Positions 1-12,600 of a DNA stretch of 64,000 nucleotides are shown in pieces. Position 1 is the first letter of the stretch; each line of letters opens with the position of its first letter. A program made the position numbers and the translations under genes. The notes under the pieces were generated by a model. The model was not told the DNA's origin, did no database searches, and saw only the letters and a program-made list of their open reading frames with translations. Source of the stretch: Flabesymbios commensalis (taxonomy: Eukaryota; Annelida; Polychaeta; Terebellida; Flabelligeridae); the NCBI GenBank assembly GCA_964017125.1, contig OZ024902.1, forward strand, positions 106,808,560 to 106,872,559. Reading direction: 5' to 3'.

Positions 1-322
1 TAAATGATAATGTAATAAATTATTCATTATTGATTTAACGGTTAAACACCTGTGTGATACATCGATGTACTTACTTTTGTTGGTAGGTTGTGTGAAGTTT
101 TTTGGTAGTGGAGTATATATGACTGTCTCTGTGTAATAAGAAATATAATTCGATTTATACAATGTTAATTAGGCCTTGGGCTATTGGAAATGAACATATC
201 TTTTTTTTATCTTTGATACATGCAAATAATATGTGAATTTTTTTTAAATATTAACATAACTCGTCACAATGTATTTACTGGAATTTTTAAAAGATCTATT
301 TAAATTATAAAATAAATTTACA

Positions 323-328
323 TTTAAT
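323..328 (-). terminator. Possible poly(A) signal ATTAAA of the USP gene
   Basis: The hexamer ATTAAA lies on the minus strand about 180 nt past the stop codon. I saw no AATAAA on that strand between it and the stop. AT richness makes chance occurrence likely. Confidence 0.25.
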
Positions 329-504
329 TACTATAAAATTAAATTGAACTAAACAAAGCTGTACTAAATAATGCCGCAAAGATAGCTATACTAAGTAATG
401 CTGCATAGTCTTGTATATAAAGGACATAAGTTATGAAGTTCTATTTAGTATAGCATGATATCATTCACCATTAGTGTACATTAGTTAGGGACGTACACAG
501 CTGA

Positions 505-611
505 TCACTGTAAAAAATTTATAACCTTCAATTTTGAGGATTGTGCTAATTCTCTAATTGTAGCGTCGTCGTATATGCGTGTTGTTCTGCCTTGTGTTAC
601 TGCAGTAGTGT
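505..611 (-). CDS. USP gene terminal exon: Tyr of the His box, Asp box, stop
   Basis: The exon follows acceptor TTTCAG and starts with two bases that complete the Tyr of SGHY. It reads YTTAVTQGRTTRIYDDATIR, then about 16 further residues to a TGA at 505-507. IYDDATIREL matches the family pattern W/Y-x-FDD-x-x-V. The domain ends soon after this box, as in other USPs. Confidence 0.85.
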
Positions 612-3600
612 CTGAAACACAATTAACAATTTTCAAGACCTGAAGCTATTTTGCAGATTATGAAATAGATAGTAATTTAATACTCAAACATTAACACCAC
701 TCAATTGCAGGTAAATAACTGCGTTTTAGCTATGAGGTCATAACAAATACTAGTAATATTATTTCTCAAACTAGATTTGCCTGTCTCCACCCGCCCTACA
801 TAGTGCATTAATTATAGAGAAATACAGTACTGTCACCAAATTTTTATGTAAACCACGTGAAAATGTGAGGTCAGAATCACACCAAAATCTAATCAACATA
901 TGGCCAGGGTAAGTTGCTTCCTTGGAACAAATCTGTGAAGCAGTTCAAGCTCTTTGGAGTAACATGTGATTCGTCAGCCATCTTGAATTTTGTTGAAAAA
1001 ATAAAAAAATAAAAACAATTCTCCTGACTTTTTTCTCAGAACCACTGAGCATACACGAAAGATAAAATTTGAGCTGTATAACCATATTACCAAATTTTGA
1101 TAATAGCCAAAATGAGCATAACTGAAATATCAACTAAAATCCTAAAAAGTAAAAAATAAAAGTTTGTATTATCATAATCACACAAAAAACTAATCAGCAC
1201 ACATCCAGGGTAGGGTTATTCCTTTGAACCAAACATGAAACAAATCCATAAAGCAGTTCAAGCTCTAGAGAGCGACATAGAATTTTGCGGCCATCTTGGA
1301 TTTTGCTGAAGAAGCTGAAAAAGCTGTAAATATTTGAAAATAATCCGAGTAGGGGTTTTTGAGTGAGAGCAGAAACAAGTGGCGGCGGCGGCGGGCGGAC
1401 TCCGCAAAAACAATAAGCCTCCAACACCACATAGTGGGTGGAGACTTAAAAATAGCCATCAATTGATGGCAGTACCCTTCAGCCGTAGGCTCTGTCCATC
1501 AATATCAAGAAATAATGAGAAAAATGACCGACACTATCACCATGTCAATTTTTAGGCAGCCATCTTTTTTAATAAGTTATGGTGCCCACAAGCTTTTTGA
1601 GCGGCCATCTTGGAAAATGGCCGCTTATGGCTTGGTGCCAAAAAAATAAATATATGGGATGAATTGCCCAGGCACATAGGTCAAGTCTGTAAAAAATGAA
1701 CAAAAAAAAAGAGCTGAATTTGTGACCGCCCGCCCGCCCGCCTCTGGTGATCCCTATACCCCACAGCCTTAATGGCTGAGGGGTAAAAAGCAGTATTATA
1801 CAATATAAGATGTACACTTGTCCAAAAATTACTCACAATGTCCACTCTCTGGTGTTGGTCCATGATGAATCTGTGAAGTATAGAAATACAATTATTGCAT
1901 AGGAATTTAACAGGAAATTATTGTTTGAAAATAATAATTAAATAGCAGCATTTCACCGAGTATTCCTCAACAAGATCGTTTATCTTATTATAATTTTCAC
2001 TCTATCGATGTCAGTGAAAGTTATTCATATTTGTTGACACAAACATTTCCAAAAAAACCCTAATTCTTTTGCAAAGATAGGATATGTTTTTTTCCTTTTA
2101 AATTTGTGATTATGTAATTTAAAAAATTATAAAATGTTTATACCGGTACTTAATTTGACAGTATGAAATACAACAAGAGCACACTCGACAATAGCCCGGC
2201 GCCATTATTGAACCTAATAATTTCTTAATAAGTTAATAAGTTTTTTTGTTGTTTTTTCAGCCGTTATCAGGTTATCGGACTTGTCCGAGAACTGCTTATT
2301 AGTAACATGCATAACAAATTTGTGCAGGATAAATAAAAAACTTTTTATGTTATCGCACCCACAATCTGAAATTATTTTTAAACCATTATTGAACTTGTCC
2401 GAGAACTGCATAACAAATTTGGGAAGGAGACATGAACAAATTTTCAATTTATCGAGCCCACAAGGTCAATTTAATGACGTAAAATACGAAGAATCGCAAT
2501 AAATTTGCCATTTTGATTTTTTTTCAGCCATTATTGAACTTGTCCGAGAACTGCTTATTAGTAACATGCATAACAAATTTTAAGAGGATACATGAAAAAA
2601 CATTTCAAGTTATCGCGGCCACAAGTAAATTTTAACGCCGATGACGCCTAACTTCAACTGCAATAGCTCACCTTTTTTAATTAAAATACAAAGGCGGGCT
2701 GAAAACCAATAAACTTATCATATCAATTTTCCTATTTCATATTACTATCTGCAATAAACTATCCATTTCAAATTTCCTATATATGTACATACATAGGTAT
2801 TATAAAGAAAATATAAATTCTATAAGTCATGTTTTTCTGCTGTGCCTAAAAATTTATTGATAATAATTATAAATTAATTAACAAGCATACACACACCTGA
2901 ACTGCCAACAATCTGTATACAACACCGTTGATATTCAATGTACTACAACAATAGTTAAACATCGTGTTTTAGTACAATTATAACAAAAATACTTAAGTCA
3001 AAGTGCTCAAAGGTAGACTACTTCTATGTAAGCGCTTGTGATTGAAATAAGATTTTGTTTTTAGTGACTTTGTGTAACATTATTCATTTATTAGTCAATT
3101 TTGAATTCGTCAAGTCACAAATTTTCAGAATGCATGATCTCAATAAATCTCACTTTTCGTTTTATAGTAATGGTCTATAAGTTATGGATTCCCGACTTTA
3201 CAAGTAGGCAGCTTTAACCAAGGCAACAGGGGCCTCATGAAGCATCTAGCGATGAAACTGTTCAAAGTGTATAATATTTTATAATAAAATAATATAATGT
3301 CGATAATATAGAAGCTCATCCTCTCCTGAATTTTGACCACACCGTCAGCTTTTATTGTACATGTGCAGTAATAATTAGGTCTTAATCAGGTCATAAATTA
3401 AAAGAGAAGCATTTATTGTTAATTGTAAATGGGCGGTGAAGATTAGGTCTTAATTAGGTCAAGTTAATTACGAATTTAATTTATGAAATCCTCCAGGAAG
3501 TTCTATGCACACACACAAGCTCTTTTAAACAAAAGTGAAAACGGTTTAGAATTGAGGGAGAAGCATTTCATGTGAACTGTGACAACATAGAATGACATAA

Positions 3601-6600
3601 GCTCACCCTACGCCTAACAGCCGGATGAGCTAATTATTATTATGCAAGCATAAAATCAATGAAATTATGTAAACTCTAAATCCATGAACACTTACTCGGA
3701 CACTTCCAGCTCTTTTTCAATCTTCATAATGCGCTGGCCGTATCTGGTATGTGCGTTGCGGTAGCGCATCAGATTCAATATCATAGTGTTTGGAGAATTT
3801 ATAATGTTGACTTCTGATGTGAACTGATTGGGTCCACACTTTTCACATTGTCTGAAATAAATATTTTTGTTAAAAAAATTGGTGATGTTGACTTATGACA
3901 TTTTAAAAATTATTCTAAGTAGTGTAATTAATATAATTACAGTACTAAATTAAAATACAAATGGCCACCATCATCCCTACAATCCACCACTTACAGCGTT
4001 TCATATATTAATAGCTGAAAGTCTTGACATTGATCGAGGTCAAAAGTTTCAGGGCATATCCTGACCGGAACGTTAAGTTTTTTTAAAGTAATGTTTATGT
4101 TGTCTAGCACGGTTGGCCAGCTATAGCATATTAGAGTTATTATCAACCTGTAGTGATGGCCCAAGGTTCCTGCGGGTCTACTCTTCTTATAAACAAGGAC
4201 TTTTAATGACTTTTTCACTTGAAATTGAATGACTTTTAACTGATGAAAATAAACAAATTAATACTTATGTATACCTTTTGTCGTATTTTAAATGCAAAAT
4301 AACAGTTAGGCCAGGAAGCATAATGCATGCACCTTCCGACAATAACGATAGGTGACACTGACTTCAACACTAGCAGAAAACCAGTAGTATTTGTTAGGAC
4401 AGACTGGCTGACGATCGTACATGGAGTCCACAAAATCGCTGATTTTCTCATTTTTAATGACTTATAATGACTAGCAATCAAATTTAAAGACTCTTCAAGT
4501 CCTATTTTTCAGATTATTGACTATTAATGACTTTTAATGACCCGCCGGAACCTTTGAGGCAATTAAAAAGTTGTAGGGTTTAATTTTCTCATGGCATATG
4601 CCTACCTGCAAACATTCATTTTTTCATAGAAAGGTTCTAGCTATCTGGCAACTTTTTTGCAGAATTTATCAACATTATTAAAATATAAAAAGAATCGACT
4701 TTGACCCGAAATATGTATGTCAAACACTAGGTGTTATGTGTGTGTATAATATGATTTCCCAGAATATTTTTTAAAGATATGCTCCGGAAATGAAATGTCA
4801 AAAGATTTCAGGCGACATGGGGATAAAAACTAATTGAAGTCACTAAAAAATATATTATTATATAAAGTCATTCATAATGTATTTTTTCATCAAAGTTAAA
4901 CCCACAGTTCCCCTAATAGTAAATATCTAAGAGTGATGGGAAGACAATTTTTTTTGTTGAAAAATTCATTGCCACAGTGGTTTTTAAATACGCCCACACA
5001 AATTTATGGACAGCAGAGACCTGAACAATTGGACAATTTCTTTTCATAAATTAAAAATATTTATAATTACCGAAATTTAAAAATAATTGGTCTACTAACA
5101 CATTGTCAATAACTTCTATGAATGAATATGCAGCCATACACTGCTGTACTGACTGTGCCCAGTCAGGTATTGGCAAAAGTATCATGGCTGTTGCTTGTAC
5201 ATCTAGAGTCTCCTGCAACATATGATTTTGGAAGAGCACAAAAGTAAGTGTTACATATAATATACAATTAATAACTTTATATATTTCAGTGAATGTTACC
5301 CTTGCTATACAAAATCTGTACATATACGAATCCCAGTACACAAGCATTAAATTATTAATATTTGATAAAGAACAACTTTTTTTCATTTTCAGCCATTATC
5401 AAGGAAATTCACCATTTTCTGAACTTGTAACTCATTTTGTGTTGATTGATCAGAAATTGTAAAGCTACCTGCAGCAGTTTTCATGACGTTATACAATATA
5501 TTTTAATTGAATATACCACTGAATATACTTATTAATTATAAATTAGGCAAAAGGTATGAGTCAATATCCAGGGCAAAGTACAATAACATAAAAATACACA
5601 ACTAAGTGATAACTTTGAAAAAATGTATACACACTTAACAAAAGGCACAGGGCATATCAAAAATATAATTTACACATATTAATGATCGAAACAACAGTAA
5701 CTTAGTGTTAAAATTCAACTTGTAATCTTGAAATTATCACTAACAATGATAATTTTTTGGCATGATAATGCTTACATTGGGAATGACATGTACACAAAAA
5801 TGATATGATCATCTCTTGTTAATTACATTCACTGAACCATACTGAGAACTGCTGCGGGACTTGAACCCGTGGTTTAGCCAACCTTCAATATAAGGCATCT
5901 AAACACAGTTGTGTATTGCGGTTGCAATGATAGAAATGAAATAAGTAGTCAGTGTTGCTCTGTCAATGATTAAACAAACCTTCATACAACTGCCACATTT
6001 TCGTGTTGTCCTGCTGACAACACATTCAACACTACCGTCCTCTGCTAATTTGTTTATTATTTTACAGAGGAGTTCGGCTGCATCATGCTGCTCCTTTGCA
6101 TTTATATGAAATATTTCTGATATAAATAACTGAAATAAATAAAATACAACATTTCTTTATTTTTCAGGCTGTCCCCTTTCAACAAATACATTACATGCAA
6201 TATACAAGGTAGCACTTAAACAAACACTTAATAAAATAATGGCAATATGGCAATTGGGGACAGAATAATGTGGTTTAAGAAAACATGTTCACATATAATC
6301 ATAATGTCATTAGATTAAAAAAAATAATCCTTAACATAATATGCATCGCTAAATAATAAAAAAACATACCAATAGTTCTGTAGCATCGTATACAGCCAAA
6401 GAATTCCTCAGTGAAATCAATGATAATTTAAGTTTGGCCGCCAGAGGACTATCAAATAAATCTACATAGAAATACAAATTAAAGATAAAGATAATTGTAA
6501 TACTCTTAATGAGACAATTTGTTCTGAATATTTGAAACATTTATTTATTTTAAATAACAAGGCACATCAGCGACGGAAATAAGCCTCCGCGTATTGTCAT

Positions 6601-9600
6601 CTTTCACAAGCAGAATTCATTTGAAAAAACCCTAATTAATCAACTTTTAAAATTTTTGAAGAAATATCTGAAAAAAAATAATTTTTGAAGGGTATGTAAA
6701 AAAAAATTACCTCATCCAAGGTATTGGCGAAATAGATATGTGGTATAAATTAGGTGTGATATGTAGCAAAATATTCAGTGTATAGTGTTATTGAAAGAAG
6801 TAGCCGATTATGAAAATTTCACTTTCAGAAAGGTCACAGGAACTTCAAATGTTAATTCAGTAAAAGGTTTAAGTAGTCACGATTGACCTGTAAATGAAGT
6901 TTAAAGTGCATTCCAGTAACACTGAACAATTTATAGTGTGAAAAGTGACACACAGACAGACGAGCTGCGTGACAACAATGGGTATTAGCACAAGTTTTGG
7001 CTGAGGCCTAAAAAAGTCAGCCACTGCTATGTCCATGCCATTATGAAGTAAAAATACTTCATATCCAATAGTCCTCATTACAACTACATTGTAATAACCT
7101 GACAGCACAGAAGGTATAGCTTGAACTGATCTTCCAAGTTGGTGTCTTTCAAATTGACAAAACATTTGCACTGAACCAAATATGCCAAATCATTCTAATT
7201 TCCATACATTCCATTTCAGTCTTCCACATGTACGTAATCACATTTTTTTTATGAATATCTACTACAAAATTTCAAGTCTATGTCATACATTATTAAACAC
7301 AAATCATGTACATGACTATAGTATGAGAAAACAAGTAAATTTAGCCACTATATATAATATTAGGGCATTTTGGTATTAATGGGAAAGATAAATGAAAATT
7401 ATTCAACAATAATTAAAGTAATTTTATTAAAATGAACATACAATAGATAATTTAAATCCACAATAAAAATTATCATAACTAACACTTTTTAAGTTATGAA
7501 TAATAACATTATAAGTTATTACTATTTATAATATATGGACTCTGTTATAATTTGCTTTAGACAACCTGTACATAGAATAAATATTTATAGTAATGTGGAA
7601 ATAATAATTACCTTCAAGATTGACATATGCTGCCAAAGCTTGTAAAATCGAATTAAGCCAGCACGAGGTGCCATTGTTTTTAATACCCTGTACAAAGATA
7701 TTTTAATAATGAGAAACTAAAGTTTATGTGAATCATTTCCTCATAATTTAATAACTTAATTGCATTAAAAACTATTTGCATTAAATTGCATATTTATTTA
7801 GAATAAAAAATGACAAACAAGAGCACACTCGATAATAGCCCGCCGCCGAATTATGATAAAGAAAGTAAAGACGAATGTCATCACGTAAATAACAACCCAA
7901 GATATAAATGGTATGTTAAATAAGATAGATACATGTATAATATGATATACTATATAATACTTGCATAGACTACAAGGTCAAATTATTGACGTAAAATGAG
8001 AAAAATCGCAATAAATCGGCCATTTTGAATTTTTTTTCAGCCATTATTGAACTTGTCCAAGAACTACTTATTAGTAACATGCATAACAAATTTAAAGAGG
8101 ATATGTGAAAAACTTTTCAAGTTATCGCGCCCACAAGGTCAAATTATTGACGTAAAATGTGAAAAATCGCAATAAATCGGCCATTTTTTTTTTTTTTTTG
8201 GCCATTATTGAATTTGTCCGAGAACTGGTCATTAGTAACATGCATAACAAATTTGAAAAGGATATGTGAAAAACTTTTCAAGTTATCGCGCCCACAAGGT
8301 CAAATTATTGACGTAAAATGTGAAAAATCGCCATAAATCGGCCATTTTTTTTTTTTTTTTTGCCATTATTGAACTTGTCCGAGAACTGGTCATTAGTAAC
8401 ACGCATAACAAATTTGAAAAGGATACGTGAAAAACTTTTCAAGTTATCGCGCCCACAAGGTCAAATTATTGACGTAAAATGTGAAAAATCGCCATAAATC
8501 GGCCATTTTTTTTTTTTTTTTTTGCCATTATTGAACTTGTCCGAGAACTGGTCATTAGTAACACGCATAACAAATTTGAAAAGGATACGTGAAAAACTTT
8601 TCAAGTTATCGCGCCCACAAGGTCAAATTATTGATGTAAAAGGTGAAAAATCGCAATAAGTCGGCCATTTTGAATTTTTTTTCAGCCATTATTGAACTTG
8701 TCCGAGAAGTGGTCATTAGTAACATGCAAAACAAATTTGGGAAGGAAACATGAAAAACTTTTCAAGTTATCGCGCCCACAAGTAAATGTTAACGCCGACG
8801 CCGACGACGCCGAACTTCAATTGCAATAGCCCACCTTTTTTAATTAAAATTAAAAGGCAGGGCTAAAAATCATTTTAAATAAAACATGAAATTAAAATAT
8901 TGTCAGGTAGTTCACTGCTATTACAGTATTTCTTGAAAACTAATAGACCCTTTCAGTACATGGGTCATCGCCACAACGGTCGAAATGGTGTACACTGCAG
9001 TATGTGGGTAGTCCAAGATGTCCTAATTATATGACATCATAGATTTGGGCCCAGTACTGGGTTGAACATTACTCCCTGTAGTGAAAGGGATAAAGGGACA
9101 TAATCACGACATTATTTTGGTCATGGTAGTAAAATGTGTATGGTTGCAATAAAAATTTAAACAAGAGCACACTCCATAATACCACACCGCAATTATTGAA
9201 AAATTTTTGTTATTGCGCCAAAAAGTTAAAATTATTGATGTAAGATGTCAAAAACGCAAAAAAATTTTTTTTCCAACAAAGATTGAATTTGTCAAAAAAG
9301 TGGATATGAGTTACATTACCTGCATAATAATTTTAAGGATGATACAGGAAAAATTGTTGAAGTAATAGCACCCACAAGTTAAATGGATGACAAAAAATGC
9401 TAAAAATCGCAAAAATTCAGACATTTAATTTTGTTTCAGCCATTACTGAAATTGTCCAAGAAATGGTTATTATTAAAATACAAAACAAATTTGAGGAGGA
9501 TACATGAAAAAGTTTTAAAAAATCACACCAACAGGGACACAAAATTTAATAAATTGCAATAAATCGGACAGTAAAAAAAGGGACAAATATCTTTTGACCG

Positions 9601-12600
9601 CTTTTAATGTAAAATAATGTACTGCATAGTTAATTTTTATAGGAAAATAAAAACTTACATGTTCCACGTGGTACAATAACCGTTCACGAGGCTGTAATAT
9701 AGAACAGGAAGATAATGAATGTATTGCAGTATCGTAATTTTTTTGATAATAAATTTAAATATTTAAAATTTATGTTCTTCATTCATGATATTTAATGATA
9801 TGGATATAATTGTGTATAGCTGAATATAATATTGAGCTTACTTCTAATACTTCCACAATCTCTATTGGCAGATCTGTCACCACATTGTCCTGGAAAAATA
9901 GATTGGACACTTAATGTAACTGTGTGACATAAATATAAACATTTTTCAAGACTGAATGAACATCAATTATTATAGTGTAGCTGCGGACTAATATTCTAGT
10001 AATGTATATTCAGTAACATGTATGCGAAAGTAGTGTGCCAAGAATGTTTAGTTATTAATCGTAAACATGCCTAAATACCTTCCATTGGTGGAAAAAATAC
10101 TAGGGAAAAGTTACCTCTTGCTTAGTGTTGGTGGTAATTATATAATACAAATGGGTGACTTAACTAGATATGACTGTTTTCAGCACGAAACAATATGAAA
10201 ACATCCCCATGAATTTGAGTTAGACACCTAAATATAAATGGCCTCTGAATGTCTCATGATGATAACCATAAGCTGTGACAATAAGCGCTGTGGTTTATTT
10301 GACAGGTGGTCATTTTGCAATTGTGTGGTTAACTCAATTATTATATTTCATCAAGTTTAAAAGAAATCTCCCAACCCCACCCCACCTGTAAATACTGCCC
10401 CAAAAAATATTTTCTAAACTTGGAGAAAAAAAATATATAAAATAAAATTAGAGAAAAAAATGATCACTACCCCCACACATAAATTTTTATTAAAAGAGCT
10501 GCGGCAGGTATTTTGTTTTTAATGGATTCATCCCAAAAGTTAATCAGATCATCAGAAATAGCTAGAGAACAACCCTACCAAATTTAAATGCAATCCAACC
10601 AACGGTTCATCGTTCCCACAAGATTTTTGGGCAGCGAACATGGAAAATGTAGGTTTTTGGCTCAGTGCCAAAAAATTAAAATATATATGGGGAGAATTGC
10701 CCAGTGACATAGGTCATATAAAGAAAAAATGAAAAAAATTATCAGTAAACTTTTAGTGAGAGCTAAATTTAGGCGGCGGAGACGGTGGCGGCGAAGACGG
10801 GAAAATGCTAAACACTATAAGCATCCCGATTCATCGGGGATGCTTAATTAATGACATATGTAGGTCTGCAATGTTTGGCATAGTCAAGAAACACTGCTTC
10901 AACTTCACACATGTCAATTTCACATTGCATTAAGAGACTAGTAAAAAGAGGTAGTTAATCATGATAAAGTGATAACCGATAAAAAAACGATAAAACATAA
11001 AAAAAAAGCATTTTTTAAAATTTTAAATATCCATCAAAACAAACTTGTCAATCTGATTATTGAGAGAATCGCATCAATATCGTTATATACATTTATATAT
11101 GCATTGAAATCCTCAAGTGCATTATAATTGCATTTATTTTTTTCATTCATGATATTTAATGATATGAATATAATTGTGTATATCTGAATAAAATATTAAG
11201 CTTACTGGTGAAGCTGCAACACTTTCTATTGGCAGATCAGTCACCACATCGTCCTTGAAAAATAGATTGGACACTTAATGTAGCTGTCACATAAATATAA
11301 ACATTTTTCATGACTAAATCAACATCACTTAATATAGTGTAGTTCTGACTACTGTAGCTGCAGACTAATATTATAATAAGGTATACCGGTATTCAGTAAT
11401 ACCATGTACGTGAAAGTAGTGTGGCATGAAGGTGCATCAAGATTTATAATGTGTGGTACCTTATATGAATAATAGGTAGTTAATCATGATAAAGTGATAA
11501 CCAATCAAATTTCTAAAAAATTGCATTTTTAAAATTATTAATACTATTCAATATCCATCAACACAGGCTATACAAAATGATTATTGAGAGAATCGCATCA
11601 ATATCTTTATATATATTCATATATGCATTGACTGATGTCTTAACCCTTTCAGGCCTGAATTTACCATAGTCATCTTCGTCCACTACAAGCCGCGAATTGC
11701 TGTCGCAATTCTCGACTTGTAGTGGATGAAGATGATTTGATGTGGTTTAAAAATTACAAAAAATTACCACGTATTGGTAAACCAGTTTCATGGAAATTTT
11801 TGTTCTAAAACCCTTAGTTGGAGGAAAATTAAGTCTGTTTTCAGGGATGTAAAAGGATGCTTTAATGCATCGTGAGGGCTTAAAGGGTTAATACTTTCTT
11901 TTCTTAATATCTGTACCAATGTGAGTGTACAGTACATTTTTTTATCAAAATGCTCAAGTGCATTATAAGTGCATTTATTTTTATGTTTTCCATTCATGAT
12001 ATTTAATGATATGAATATAATTGTGTATATCTGAATAAAATATTAAGCTTACTGGTGAAGCTGCAACACTCTCTATTGGCAGATCAGTCACCACATCGTC
12101 CTTGAAAAATAGATTGGACACTTAATGTAGCTGTCACATAAATATAAACATTTTTCATGACTAAATCAACATCACTTATTATAGTGTAGTTCTGACTACT
12201 GTAGCTGCGGACTAATATTATAATAATGTATATTCAGTATTACCATGTATGTGAAAGTAGTGTGGCATGAAGGTGCATCAAGATTTATAATGTGTGGTAC
12301 CTTATATTAATAATAGGTGGTTAATCATGATAAAGTGATAACCGATCAAATTTCTAAAAAACTGCATTTTTAAAATTATTAATACTATTCAATATCCATC
12401 AACACAAACTATACAATATGATTATTGAGAGAATCGCATCAATATCTTTATATATATTCATAAATGCATTGACTTATGTCTTAATACTTTCTTTTCTTAA
12501 TATCTGTACCAATGTGAGTGTACAGTAAATTTTTTCATCAAAATGCTCAAGTGCATTATAAGTGCATTTATTTTTATGTTTTCCATTCATGATATTTAAT

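Noticed and set aside
5848-5925. Functional tRNA gene
   Set aside because: The T arm is good but the D arm, anticodon arm and acceptor stem do not form a consistent cloverleaf.
7813-8866. Possible CRISPR-like array of ~160-bp repeats
   Set aside because: There are no short unique spacers; units are contiguous and the window is eukaryotic.
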